Source of the DNA: Candidatus Parvarchaeota archaeon
GTDB lineage: Archaea > Nanobdellota > Nanobdellia > Parvarchaeales > Parvarchaeaceae
DNA length: 5,684 bases
NCBI GenBank assembly: GCA_023488405.1
Contig: JAMDDW010000002.1
Location: forward strand, 1 to 5,684
Reading direction: 5' to 3'
Within the stretch, counting starts at the first letter, position 1. The number at the start of each line of letters is the position of its first letter. The notes beneath the pieces are model-generated. The model did not search any database, was not told the DNA's origin, and saw only the letters and a list, made by a program, of their open reading frames with translations. This document shows, one piece after another, positions 1 through 5,133 of the stretch. The position numbers and the translations under genes were made by a program.

Positions 1-97
1 GACTTTATAATGAATCAGCAGAAATAAGGTAATCGAGTTTATTTTTATACTCTATTCTTTTTAGGTGCTATTTTTTTATTATGCCGCTAAAGTAAAG

Positions 98-104
98 CTT
101 TAAT
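98..104 (+). promoter_or_regulatory. TATA-like box of cbf5
   Basis: CTTTAAT, preceded by purine-rich AGTAAAG that could serve as a BRE, is centred about 24 nt upstream of the cbf5 ATG at 125. This is the spacing expected for an archaeal promoter whose transcript starts at or next to the start codon. The wider sequence AAAGCTTTAATC closely resembles AAAGCTTTTATC upstream of the membrane-protein gene at the other end of the window. The upstream stretch 1-97 shows no convincing gene; it may hold the end of a gene lying outside the window. The call rests on sequence and spacing only. Confidence 0.5.
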
Positions 105-124
105 CTTTTGACATACGATTTAAT

Positions 125-1138
125 ATGATGAAACTGCCTTTGGAGGATTTCAAACATGAAATTTTTTCCTTAAGAGAGGAAGAAACCGACAGCAGATACG
201 GTAAAGCTCCAAAGGATAGAAGCATATCGGAGAGGATAAACTACGGTTTTATACTACTTGATAAACCAGCAGGTATAAGGTCTAAAACTGCAGCCTACAT
301 AGCCAAGAATATTATGACGGGATTAGGTGCAAAGAAGATGGGTTATTCAGGGACTTTAGAATATTGAAGAAATCCCAACGTAACTGGTCTTCTGCCCTTA
401 GCCATAAATAACGCTACTAAGGTTCTCCCAGTGCTTCTTTTTGGAGGAAAGGAATATATAGCTCTGATGCATCTGCACAGCGAAGTTGATGAGCAATTAC
501 TTAGAGATACGTTTGACAAATTCATAGGTAAAATAATGCAATTACCTCCGGTTAGATCGCATGTTAAGCGGCAGTACAGGCAGAGAGAGATCTATTATTC
601 TGATATTTTAGAAATAAATGGAAGAGATGTTCTTTTTAAAGTCGGAGTAGAATCAGGAACCTATATAAGAAAACTTATACATGATATGGGAGAAGAGCTA
701 AAAGTTGGTGCACATATGGTTGAGTTGAGGCGAACAAAGGTTTCAACTTTATCAGAAAAAGATAATTTAGTTACACTGCAGGATTTAGACGATGCGGTTT
801 ATTTTTATGAAAAAGAAAATGATGATAAGTTATTAAACAAATGTCTTGATAGCATAGAGTCAGCAGTTGATTTTATACCAAAAGTTTTTATTTCAGATGG
901 TGCAGTTGACCCGGTATGTCATGGTTCACCTCTTGCTGTTCCAGGTATAGTTAAATTTAATGATTTTGGAAAAGAGGAGGTTGTAGGAATAATGACACTA
1001 AAAGGTGAATTAATAGCACTTGGAAAGGCCGTAATGTCAGCAGATGAAATAAAGAGCTTTAAGAAAGGCATAGCAGTTAAAACAGACAGTGTAATAATGA
1101 AGATAGATACCTATCCTAAATATGAAAAGATTAATTAA
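125..1138 (+). CDS. cbf5: Cbf5 rRNA/tRNA pseudouridine synthase, interrupted by a 12-nt intron
   Basis: This is the catalytic subunit of archaeal H/ACA RNPs, working with Nop10, Gar1 and L7Ae to isomerise guide-selected uridines in rRNA; it can also act on tRNA U55. In the spliced numbering (333 aa), the TruB catalytic domain begins at GFILLDKPAG. The catalytic loop reads GTLDPNVTG with Asp79. QLPPVRS-VKRQYRQREIYY follows at about 135-153 and GTYIRKLIHDMGEEL at about 174-188. A C-terminal PUA domain covers about 248-325 (PKVFISDGAVDPVCHG, MTLKGELIALGKA, KKGIAV). Unspliced, the gene has an in-frame TGA at 365-367 and would yield an 80-aa fragment without the catalytic site. Both halves share one frame, so this is not a frameshift. 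Removing 360-371 restores the family motif exactly. ATG 125 is chosen because it is the first ATG and lies 24 nt from a TATA-like box; ATG 128 is also possible. tRNA-Pro lies 24 nt downstream on the same strand. Confidence 0.9.
360..371 (+). other. Predicted 12-nt archaeal bulge-helix(-bulge) intron in cbf5
   Basis: Seen in the sequence: the outer helix GGGA (350-353) pairs with TCCC (373-376). The central helix CTTT (354-357) pairs with GAAG (366-369), with one G-U pair. The 5' bulge is AGA (358-360) and the 3' bulge is AAA (370-372). The splicing endonuclease cuts after the second base of each 3-nt bulge, which predicts an intron of exactly 360-371. The join TTAG|ATCCC gives Thr-Leu-Asp-Pro and removes the in-frame TGA. 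Removing 361-372 gives the same mRNA, because both junction bases are A. The remaining 5-nt loop (361-365) cannot form an inner helix, so this is a relaxed bulge-helix-loop form. BHB introns in cbf5 pre-mRNA are known from Crenarchaeota. Splicing here is inferred and has not been observed. Confidence 0.85.
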
Positions 1139-1162
1139 AAAGGTATACTAATTATTCAATAA

Positions 1163-1236
1163 GGGGTGGTGATCTAGCTTGGTATGATGCTAGCTTCGGG
1201 GGTTAGTTGACCTGGGTTCAAATCCCAGCCACCCCA
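1163..1236 (+). tRNA. tRNA-Pro(CGG)
   Basis: The cloverleaf is complete. The acceptor GGGGTGG (1163-1169) pairs with CCACCCC (1229-1235), and A1236 is the discriminator. The D arm is at 1172-1188, with a weak T-T closing pair. The anticodon stem CTAGC/GTTAG (1190-1194 with 1202-1206) encloses the loop TTCGGGG, giving anticodon CGG, which reads CCG. The variable loop has 5 nt. The T arm is CTGGG-TTCAAAT-CCCAG. No CCA is encoded and there is no intron. It lies 24 nt downstream of cbf5 on the same strand, so it may be cotranscribed. An AT-rich TTAATTAAAA overlapping the cbf5 end could be its own promoter. Confidence 0.96.
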
Positions 1237-1293
1237 TACTTTATTGTGCTTTACATGTTTTATCGCTGATCTAATAATTAAATGGTTTTTATA

Positions 1294-1309
1294 TTGTTAG
1301 TAATAACAA
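1294..1309. terminator. Small hairpin between convergent genes, possible terminator
   Basis: TTGTTA-GTAA-TAACAA forms a perfect 6-bp stem with a 4-nt loop. It lies between tRNA-Pro and the stop codon of the convergently transcribed antiporter. A T-run (1286-1290) precedes it on the plus strand, and an A-run in the same place would mark the end of minus-strand transcripts. The stem is AT-rich and weak, and archaeal termination usually needs only U-tracts, so the role is uncertain. Confidence 0.25.
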
Positions 1310-1332
1310 AGAATAAGATAACTATAATATTT

Positions 1333-2493
1333 TTAGGCATTTCTAAGAAGTGATGTAGCAATTATTGATATAATTATTGTTGCTAATACTGCTATAGAGT
1401 AAGCCGAATTAGTTATAACTCCTATCTCAAATGCAACAGTTGCAATAGCTATGCCTACAGCTCCTCTACCATTTATTATGGCGCTTATCTTTATTCTCCA
1501 AGGTTTTTTCTTTACATTCATTATTTTTTTAGAATAAAAGAAATTTAATAATACTGAGAAGACTATAACAGAAACAGATATAATAATTATTGCCGGCATA
1601 TAAATATAAAGCGAATGGAATGAAGAAACATCAATTCCAGCTATCCCAAAGAAAATTGGTATGAAAAAACCATCATTCATCCTTTTTATTGTTTTGCTAA
1701 CTTTTCTAAATAACGTTCTGCCTATTAGCCCCTCATGTATAATCAAACCCGCAAAGAAAACTCCTATTATGTAGTTTACGCCAATTAACTGAGATACTCC
1801 TCCAGTTAGCAAGCCTATAATAATTATCATGGCATAACCAAAATGCTCACTCTTTAATATTTTTTTAGATTTTGTTAATTGTTTTCTTAGTTTTTCACTT
1901 CCCCTATTCAAGATTTTATCCACGTTTAAGAATATCATAAGAAATACTATGAAATATACCACTAGTAGTATGGCATTCAATGCGCTTTTGTAAGTTATCC
2001 CTAAGAGCAAAAATGCGATTACATCAGTTACTACTACCGAGCCTATAATTGTTATCCCCTTCGGATCTCTTGCTAGTCTATACCTAAGAACCAAAACAGA
2101 TACTATTGAGATAGAGGGAACAGCGATTGCTAGTGAAACTATAAAATCCTGTCTTAATCCAAAGTGTAGTAAAAGAACTGAAAGTGTAACAGATAGGATT
2201 AAAGGCAAAATAAAACTAGTAATAGACATTTTGAGAGAGGGTTTAAGATATTTTATAACTGATTCTGTTTTCATTTCTATTCCCAATAAAAATATTATAA
2301 AGAAAAGTGAAAGCGAAGATAATGCCTGTAATTCTAAGTTATTTTGTATTAAATTAAAGACAAACGGTCCTACAATTAACCCTGCAATAAGATAACCCAC
2401 AACTGAAGGAAACTTAAGCTGTTCAAATAGCTCCCCAATGATTATTGAACTAGCCAGTACTATCAAAATTTCTATTATTATATTTAATGCCAT
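1333..2493 (-). CDS. CPA2-family cation/proton antiporter (KefB/NapA-like)
   Basis: This is a predicted monovalent cation/H+ antiporter of the inner membrane, 386 aa with about 12-13 hydrophobic segments. Family signatures are GELFEQLKFPSVVGYLIAGL with VGPFVF near residues 20-46, LLGIEM near 69-74, and the ion-binding segment GSVVVTDVIAFLLL (151-164) with Asp157. FFIPIFFGIAGIDV follows at 276-289, and the C-terminal NGRGAVGIAIA at 341-351 contains Arg343. The ion site reads Thr-Asp. Electrogenic members carry Asp-Asp, and Asn-Asp or Gln-Asp occur in other branches, so the ion and stoichiometry cannot be named. There is no C-terminal RCK/TrkA-N domain; the protein ends just after the last membrane helix. 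It is transcribed away from tRNA-Leu, with a TATA box 24 nt before the ATG. The family call is firm, but the substrate (Na+ or K+) is not known. Confidence 0.88.
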   Translation of the reverse strand: MALNIIIEILIVLASSIIIGELFEQLKFPSVVGYLIAGLIVGPFVFNLIQNNLELQALSSLSLFFIIFLLGIEMKTESVIKYLKPSLKMSITSFILPLILSVTLSVLLLHFGLRQDFIVSLAIAVPSISIVSVLVLRYRLARDPKGITIIGSVVVTDVIAFLLLGITYKSALNAILLVVYFIVFLMIFLNVDKILNRGSEKLRKQLTKSKKILKSEHFGYAMIIIIGLLTGGVSQLIGVNYIIGVFFAGLIIHEGLIGRTLFRKVSKTIKRMNDGFFIPIFFGIAGIDVSSFHSLYIYMPAIIIISVSVIVFSVLLNFFYSKKIMNVKKKPWRIKISAIINGRGAVGIAIATVAFEIGVITNSAYSIAVLATIIISIIATSLLRNA

Positions 2494-2512
2494 ATTTTTA
2501 AATTGTTTTAAG

Positions 2513-2521
2513 TGTATAAAT
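2513..2521 (-). promoter_or_regulatory. TATA box of the antiporter gene
   Basis: Read on the minus strand this is ATTTATACA, centred about 24 nt before the ATG at 2493. The spacing predicts a leaderless transcript. The 96-nt interval to tRNA-Leu holds two divergent promoters. Confidence 0.6.
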
Positions 2522-2560
2522 CAATTTTTATATTATAAATAGGTTATGAATAGTAAGCGT

Positions 2561-2570
2561 TTTATTATAA
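2561..2570 (+). promoter_or_regulatory. TATA box of tRNA-Leu
   Basis: TTTATTATAA is centred about 24-25 nt upstream of the first base of mature tRNA-Leu at 2590. That position suits an archaeal tRNA promoter with little or no 5' leader. Confidence 0.5.
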
Positions 2571-2589
2571 GCATATTTTAAACTATGAT

Positions 2590-2672
2590 GCAGAGGTAGC
2601 GAAGCGGTCAAACGTGTAAGGCTAAGGACCTTATGGCTTAGGCCTTCGAGGGTTCAAATCCCTCCCTCTGCA
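2590..2672 (+). tRNA. tRNA-Leu with anticodon AAG (A34)
   Basis: This is a type II tRNA. The acceptor GCAGAGG (2590-2596) pairs with CCTCTGC (2665-2671), and A2672 is the discriminator, as expected for Leu rather than Ser. The D stem is GCG/CGT. The perfect anticodon stem TAAGG/CCTTA (2617-2621 with 2629-2633) encloses the loop CTAAGGA, so the anticodon is AAG, reading CUU. The 14-nt variable arm (2634-2647) contains a GGC/GCC stem. The T arm is GAGGG-TTCAAAT-CCCTC. It has no intron and no encoded CCA. A34 is odd in an archaeon, where GAG is the usual isoacceptor; the fold leaves no obvious alternative register. Confidence 0.94.
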
Positions 2673-2688
2673 ATTGAGATTAAAAAAG

Positions 2689-2696
2689 TATAAATA
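2689..2696 (+). promoter_or_regulatory. TATA box of the L21e-rpoF-DUF655 operon
   Basis: TATAAATA, preceded by an A-rich AAAAAAG, is centred about 29 nt before the L21e ATG at 2722. This predicts a leader of only a few bases. A second match, CTTTATAAA (2705-2713), lies only about 13 nt before the ATG, too close for the annotated start unless the transcript began inside the gene. The box lies 16 nt after tRNA-Leu, so readthrough from the tRNA is also possible. Confidence 0.5.
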
Positions 2697-2721
2697 CTAA
2701 GGAGCTTTATAAAATAGAATT

Positions 2722-3015
2722 ATGTCAATAACAGGAAATGGTTTGCACAGGCGTTCAAGGAAGAGATTGAAGTTAGATATAAAAGAAAGGGGGAAAGTCA
2801 ACATAAAAAAGGCTTTGCAGTCCTTTGAGGTAGGGGATAAAGTAATTATAGATCCAGATTCAAGGATTCAAAGAAATCTGCCGCAAAGAAGTTTTTTTGG
2901 TTCAGTTGGTAAGATAATAGAAAAGAAAGGGAAAGCATATACGGTAGAGGTAAAGCAGCAGGGCAAAAGCCTTAAAAGGATAGACCTTTTACCAGTTCAT
3001 ATAAAGAGACTTTAA
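2722..3015 (+). CDS. rpl21e: Large-subunit ribosomal protein eL21 (L21e)
   Basis: This is an archaeal/eukaryotic-type protein of the 50S subunit. It is 97 aa, the usual length for the archaeal family. The basic N-terminus GLHRRSRKRLKLDIKERGK matches the family's GFRSKTRKKL-RERG start, which fixes ATG 2722. The SH3-like barrel follows: SFEVGDKVIIDPDS, then RSFFGSVGKIIEKKGKAYTVEV, and a basic tail ending LLPVHIKRL, equivalent to the family's RPEHL. The gene is the first of a tight cluster, with rpoF starting one base after its stop codon. Confidence 0.95.
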   Translation: MSITGNGLHRRSRKRLKLDIKERGKVNIKKALQSFEVGDKVIIDPDSRIQRNLPQRSFFGSVGKIIEKKGKAYTVEVKQQGKSLKRIDLLPVHIKRL

Positions 3016-3016
3016 A

Positions 3017-3340
3017 ATGGAATACGAAATAATAGATGAAAAATTTTTGAGCGAAACGGAAGTTAAGGAAAAATATCTAGATTTTGTAGATAAAGGTTCA
3101 GAAATAGGTAAAAAACTTCTAGATCACGTGCAAAAGAATATAAAAATAGATAACTTTGATAGTGTATTTGAAGAGATATCTGCACTTAATCTCAACATAA
3201 GAGACGATTATATAAGAATGATTATTGATGTATCTCCTACTTCCGCCGATCAATTAAGGGCCATTATATCTCCATTAAAATTGAATGTAAAAGAAGAGGA
3301 TCTAAAGGCCATTCTAACGGTGCTAAAAAAGCATTTATAA
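3017..3340 (+). CDS. rpoF: DNA-directed RNA polymerase subunit Rpo4 (RpoF, Rpb4 homologue)
   Basis: Rpo4 pairs with Rpo7 (RpoE) to form the stalk of archaeal RNA polymerase, which helps open DNA and binds emerging RNA. At 107 aa the length is normal for the family. The N-terminal strand region MEYEIIDEKFLSETEVKEKY leads into a helical HRDC-like domain. The conserved segment MIIDVSPTSADQLRAIISPLKLNVKEEDLKAIL (about 68-100) corresponds to the family's IV-ILP-T-DELR-I hallmark. The start lies one base after the L21e stop, with no clear ribosome binding site, which suggests coupled translation. The context L21e-rpoF-DUF655 is a recurring archaeal arrangement. Confidence 0.93.
   Translation: MEYEIIDEKFLSETEVKEKYLDFVDKGSEIGKKLLDHVQKNIKIDNFDSVFEEISALNLNIRDDYIRMIIDVSPTSADQLRAIISPLKLNVKEEDLKAILTVLKKHL
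3334..3340 (+). promoter_or_regulatory. Possible internal TATA box for DUF655
   Basis: TTTATAA covers the last bases of rpoF, including its stop codon. It is centred 24 nt before the DUF655 ATG at 3361. The spacing matches other promoters in the window and would give a leaderless DUF655/tRNA-Trp transcript, in addition to readthrough from L21e. Confidence 0.4.
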
Positions 3341-3360
3341 CCTTAAATAATCCTTATACT

Positions 3361-3891
3361 ATGGGAAAAGATGAATACGCTTATGTTTTAGAATACCTTC
3401 CTTTCGGTCTGCAAGACTCTAAGGACAGAAAGGCTACCGCCATAGTTCTAACGGATTCGCTTGGTTTACTATTAGTAGCACTTAAAAAAGATGTAAAAGT
3501 AGATCCAGGCATGAAGGTTTATATTGGGGAAAACAAAAGAGAAGAGGTACACCACATTATACAAAGAATTACTCCGGATAAATTAAATGGAACTGGCCTT
3601 CAAATGCTTACAGATAAAATACATGAGATTGTAGCTGAAAATGAATCAAATTATATTAGCATAATAAATAGGCTTGGGCCAATAAACGTAAGACTACACT
3701 CATTAGCGCTTATACCCGGTGCAGGTAAAAAAATGGTTCAAAAAATAATGGAAGAACGCAGTAAAGGGGAATTCAAGTCTTATAAAGATTTTGATGATAG
3801 GGTTGGTTTTACTTCAGGTATTGCTAAAAGCATAGAAAATAGAATAAAAGAAGAGCTTGATAACACTGATAAGTACAAAATATTCACTTAG
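3361..3891 (+). CDS. DUF655 family protein, predicted nucleic-acid binding
   Basis: This is an archaeal protein of unknown function, 176 aa, close to the family's usual length. The N-terminal half begins DEYAYVLEYLPFGLQDSKDR, then a barrel-like portion includes VKVDPGMKVYIGENKREEVHHI. The C-terminal half has the helix-hairpin-helix-like segment LHSLALIPGAGKKMVQKIMEERSKGEFKSYKDF (about 112-144), suggesting nucleic-acid binding. The C-terminal DKYKIFT fits the family ending, so the stop is probably genuine. In many archaea the gene sits between rpoF and ksgA, hinting at a role in translation or rRNA maturation. Here ksgA is absent and tRNA-Trp follows directly. The final base of the TAG stop is also base 1 of that tRNA. 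Confidence 0.87.
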   Translation: MGKDEYAYVLEYLPFGLQDSKDRKATAIVLTDSLGLLLVALKKDVKVDPGMKVYIGENKREEVHHIIQRITPDKLNGTGLQMLTDKIHEIVAENESNYISIINRLGPINVRLHSLALIPGAGKKMVQKIMEERSKGEFKSYKDFDDRVGFTSGIAKSIENRIKEELDNTDKYKIFT

Positions 3892-4002
3892 GGGTTGTAG
3901 TCTAACCAGGCAGAATAGGCGGCTCCAGCTTGTCTGGAAACATGACGTTAAGGATGATTAAGAAGAAACCGCTTGACCCAGGTTCAAATCCTGGCAACCC
4001 CA
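3891..4002 (+). tRNA. tRNA-Trp(CCA) with a 39-nt intron
   Basis: The acceptor GGGGTTG (3891-3897) pairs with CAACCCC (3995-4001), and A4002 is the discriminator. The anticodon stem GGCGG (3918-3922) pairs with CCGCT (3969-3973). CTCCAG (3923-3928) supplies positions 32-37 with anticodon CCA, and position 38 is A3968. The T arm is CCAGG-TTCAAAT-CCTGG. The intron lies at the canonical 37/38 site, 3929-3967. The D stem is weak, with a C-A mismatch and two G-U pairs in the best register. No CCA is encoded. The 5' end overlaps the DUF655 stop codon by one base, and no convincing dedicated promoter is visible, so it is probably processed from the mRNA. A T-rich TTTTAT follows at 4005. Confidence 0.94.
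3929..3967 (+). other. tRNA-Trp intron with bulge-helix-bulge ends
   Basis: The predicted outer helix is the anticodon stem. The central helix pairs CTCC (3923-3926) with GAAG (3962-3965), with one C-A mismatch. The 5' bulge is AGC (3927-3929) and the 3' bulge AAA (3966-3968). The inner helix is short: TTG (3930-3932) with TAA (3959-3961), including a G-U pair. Cleavage after the second base of each bulge gives 39 nt. At 39 nt, and with no CTGA D box, it does not look like the long box C/D guide intron known in this tRNA from other euryarchaea. Confidence 0.85.
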
Positions 4003-4094
4003 GGTTTTATTACTAAATTAACATCGCTGTTAAGATTAAAACCAGCATTATAATAAGTCTTAATAACCTTTCTTGCTGTTCAATGTTTTAAAGA

Positions 4095-4106
4095 TTTAAA
4101 TATAAG
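4095..4106 (+). promoter_or_regulatory. Possible BRE/TATA promoter of the CtlX-like gene
   Basis: TTTAAATATAAG, preceded by AAAGA, is the best TATA-like match in the 156-nt gap after tRNA-Trp. It is centred about 59 nt before the ATG at 4159, so a transcript would carry a leader of roughly 30-35 nt, unlike the apparently leaderless genes nearby. An alternative is CTTTAATAAG near 4115-4124. I see no gene or RNA in the rest of the gap. Confidence 0.35.
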
Positions 4107-4158
4107 TTCTTTTCTTTAATAAGTTTTTAGCAGTTGCTAGATTCCGTTTAATATTAGG

Positions 4159-5133
4159 ATGGAAGAAAAACAATTGACTAGCAATATAATGATGATAAGG
4201 CCGCATAACTTCGGCTTCAATGAGCAAACGGCAGAAACTAATAAATTCCAGAAAAAAACCAATTCTTTGGTTAGTTCTCATGCTCTAAATGAATTTAATA
4301 ATGCAGTAAAAACCCTTAGAACGAACAATATAAATATATTAATTTTTGATGATTTAATCGATGTTGATACTCCAGATTCTGTATTCCCTAACAATTGGAT
4401 ATCATTTCATTCAGATGGAACTGTTATAGTTTATCCTATGCTTGCAATGAATAGAAGGAAAGAAAGAAGACCAGATGTTATACAAAGCCTATCTACAATC
4501 TACGGTTTTTATTGCTCTAAGGTAATCGACCTTACTCTTTATGAAAATAAAAATAAATTTCTTGAAGGTACTGGCAGCTTAGTTCTTGATAGGACAAACA
4601 AATTAGCATATGCTTGTTTATCAGAACGTACTAATGAAGAGGTAATAAACAAGTTTTGTAAGGAGATGGGTTACACCGCTATTAAATTCCACGCTTATGA
4701 CAGCACTGGTTTTCCTATTTACCATACAAACGTTATGATGGCATTAGGCGAAAAATTCGTGATGATCTGTCTTGATTCAATAAAAGATAAAAATGAAAAG
4801 GAATGGGTTATAACTTCAATAAAAAAATCCGGCAAAGATATAATACCATTGAGTAATGATCAGATACTGAATTTTGCTGGAAATGCTCTAGAAGTTTTGG
4901 ATAAGGATGGTAATAAAAAGTTAATACTATCCAAGAAAGCATTTAATTCTCTTCTAAAGGAACAAAAAGATGAAATAGAGAAATACTGCGAAATAATAAA
5001 AATAGATGTTAGTACAATAGAAGAATGTGGAGGAGGAAGTATAAGGTGCATGCTTGCAGAGATATTTCTTCCGCAGAAAAAGGAGCTAACAACAAATGTA
5101 AAAACTAGTATAAAGCATTATAAGTTACGGTAA
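4159..5133 (+). CDS. Arginine-deiminase-superfamily hydrolase, CtlX-like (predicted citrulline hydrolase)
   Basis: The protein has 324 aa and the guanidino-group-modifying fold. Characterised members of the CtlX branch hydrolyse citrulline to ornithine, CO2 and ammonia. The N-terminus MMIRPHNFGFNEQTAETNKFQ (about 11-31) matches the branch's VRPANFGFN-QTA-N-FQ start. Further motifs are TPDSVFPNNW (71-80), FLEGTGSLVLDR (134-145) with Glu136, IYHTNVMM (187-194) with His189, and ECGGGSIRCMLAEIF (289-303) with nucleophile Cys297. The catalytic Glu/His/Cys set and the Asp-bearing motif are all present, so the enzyme is probably active. The protein has no signal peptide or membrane segment and is likely cytoplasmic. 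No arginine or citrulline pathway gene lies nearby, so the exact substrate (citrulline, arginine or a methylarginine) is inferred. The 3' end overlaps the convergent downstream gene by 9 nt. Confidence 0.85.
   Translation: MEEKQLTSNIMMIRPHNFGFNEQTAETNKFQKKTNSLVSSHALNEFNNAVKTLRTNNINILIFDDLIDVDTPDSVFPNNWISFHSDGTVIVYPMLAMNRRKERRPDVIQSLSTIYGFYCSKVIDLTLYENKNKFLEGTGSLVLDRTNKLAYACLSERTNEEVINKFCKEMGYTAIKFHAYDSTGFPIYHTNVMMALGEKFVMICLDSIKDKNEKEWVITSIKKSGKDIIPLSNDQILNFAGNALEVLDKDGNKKLILSKKAFNSLLKEQKDEIEKYCEIIKIDVSTIEECGGGSIRCMLAEIFLPQKKELTTNVKTSIKHYKLR

Noticed and set aside
1..124. Upstream partial gene (short frames ending at TAA near 25-32)
   Set aside because: Only eight or nine codons are visible in any frame, too few to support a coding call.
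365..367. TGA in cbf5 as a recoded codon (selenocysteine, Trp or Gly) or a simple nonsense mutation of a pseudogene
   Set aside because: Readthrough would leave four extra residues and Asn in place of the catalytic Asp. Excising 12 nt at the predicted splice sites restores the motif exactly, and the remaining 250 or so codons are intact and well conserved.
343..525. Minus-strand reading frame across the cbf5 break
   Set aside because: It lies opposite conserved Cbf5 coding sequence, and its low-complexity Ser/Arg composition matches no family.
3929..3967. Box C/D guide RNA inside the tRNA-Trp intron, as in some euryarchaea
   Set aside because: ATGATTA (3954-3960) matches 6 of 7 box C positions, but it lies near the 3' end, no CTGA D box is present, and 39 nt is too short for the usual guide.
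4029..4064. Inverted repeat TTAAGA/TCTTAA in the gap after tRNA-Trp
   Set aside because: It has only 6 AT-rich base pairs around a loop of over 20 nt, without a conserved RNA shape. This is expected by chance in such sequence.
4096..4281. Minus-strand reading frame over the promoter and start of the CtlX-like gene
   Set aside because: It overlaps the conserved N-terminal motif of the hydrolase and resembles no family.
4860..5051. Minus-strand reading frame inside the CtlX-like gene
   Set aside because: It is antisense to conserved catalytic motifs and has no promoter; it is a composition shadow.
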